This document shows positions 38,921-39,039 of a stretch of 39,039 nucleotides of DNA, piece by piece. Source of the stretch: JBOHPP01 sp050731755 (lineage in GTDB: Bacteria > Methylomirabilota > Methylomirabilia > Rokubacteriales > CSP1-6); the NCBI GenBank assembly GCA_050731755.1, contig JBOHPP010000181.1, positions 1-39,039 on the forward strand, read 5' to 3'. Below the pieces are notes generated by a model. It worked only from the letters and a program-made list of their open reading frames with translations. It made no database searches and was not told where the DNA came from. Both the position numbers and the translations under genes were made by a program. The first letter of the stretch is position 1; every line of letters starts with the position of its first letter.

Positions 38921-39039
38921 GCCCGGAATACCTCGGCCTGGTCCTTCTGGCGTCCCTCCTGACCGGCATCTTCATCGGCTTCCCGATCGCCTTCACTCTC
39001 ATCATCCTCAGCATCGTCTTCGGCTACATCGGTTTCGGC
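38917..39039 (+). CDS. dctM: TRAP transporter large permease (DctM family), 5' end only
   Basis: The first 41 residues (VSPEYLGLVLLASLLTGIF and onward through IGFPIAFTLIILSIVFG) are a DctM N-terminus with the family's GFPIAF element. The gene continues past the right edge. GTG start overlaps the dctQ stop. Confidence 0.9.
   Translation, partial: MSPEYLGLVLLASLLTGIFIGFPIAFTLIILSIVFGYIGFG

Noticed and set aside
1..39039. CRISPR array, prophage or insertion sequence
   Set aside because: No regularly spaced short repeats, no Cas, integrase, transposase or phage structural genes were seen; the only tandem repeat has two units.

Overview
The window is a high-GC (roughly two-thirds G+C) bacterial chromosome segment with tightly packed genes, frequent GTG/TTG starts and many 1-4 nt start/stop overlaps. 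The gene mix (several TRAP transporters, sigma-54 activators, a FAH hydrolase, a crotonase, an aspartase, PerR/rubrerythrin) and the base composition suggest a free-living soil or sediment bacterium. A Rokubacteria/Methylomirabilota- or Deltaproteobacteria-like host is my inference. I see no plasmid, phage, IS or CRISPR signature.

Layout. 1-3.9 kb (minus): the end of an MFS permease and uvrA. 4.0-6.6 kb (plus): an NtrC-type sigma-54 activator, a dyad, a sigma-54 promoter, and an operon of two unknown proteins and a receiver-only regulator. 6.6-10 kb (plus): a perR / rubrerythrin / Fe-S oxidoreductase / DUF3501 / lipoprotein cytochrome c cluster. 10-11.8 kb: a PuuD-like membrane protein, a very acidic protein, a CAU tRNA and a zinc-ribbon protein behind a second sigma-54 promoter. 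12-18.4 kb (plus): crotonase, GT4 glycosyltransferase, two PTPS paralogues, folE and an SDR (a probable tetrahydropterin or pterin-glycoside operon), then an A-type Fe-S carrier, a moaD-moaE fusion and tilS. 18.4-25.6 kb: a second sigma-54 activator, a NarL-type regulator with its own sigma-54 promoter, a small Cys protein, a PagL-like barrel, a second member of the DRR/ERR domain family, an alpha/beta hydrolase, a phospholipid-type methyltransferase and mgtE. 25.6-32.3 kb (minus): a 64-bp tandem repeat, an aspartase behind a small treble-clef-like gene and a fourth sigma-54 promoter, a membrane HAMP-GT20 fusion, apgM and a FAH hydrolase. 32.3-39 kb: envelope and cytochrome proteins and two TRAP systems, the second running off the right edge.

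The observations most worth following up are these. (1) Two copies (7564-7730 and 31117-31280) of one structured element: they share three sequence blocks at matching spacing in the core, but are closed by long stems of unrelated sequence that are each self-complementary. This is the covariation expected of an undescribed structured RNA or DNA element. (2) Four -24/-12 promoters in 39 kb lie in front of unknown or regulatory genes, with two sigma-54 activators nearby. (3) A new small domain, with an LDRR core and an ERRQ motif before LGWA(I/V)V, is shared by two unlinked genes. (4) A trehalose-6-phosphate-synthase-like enzyme is fused to a membrane sensor with a HAMP linker.
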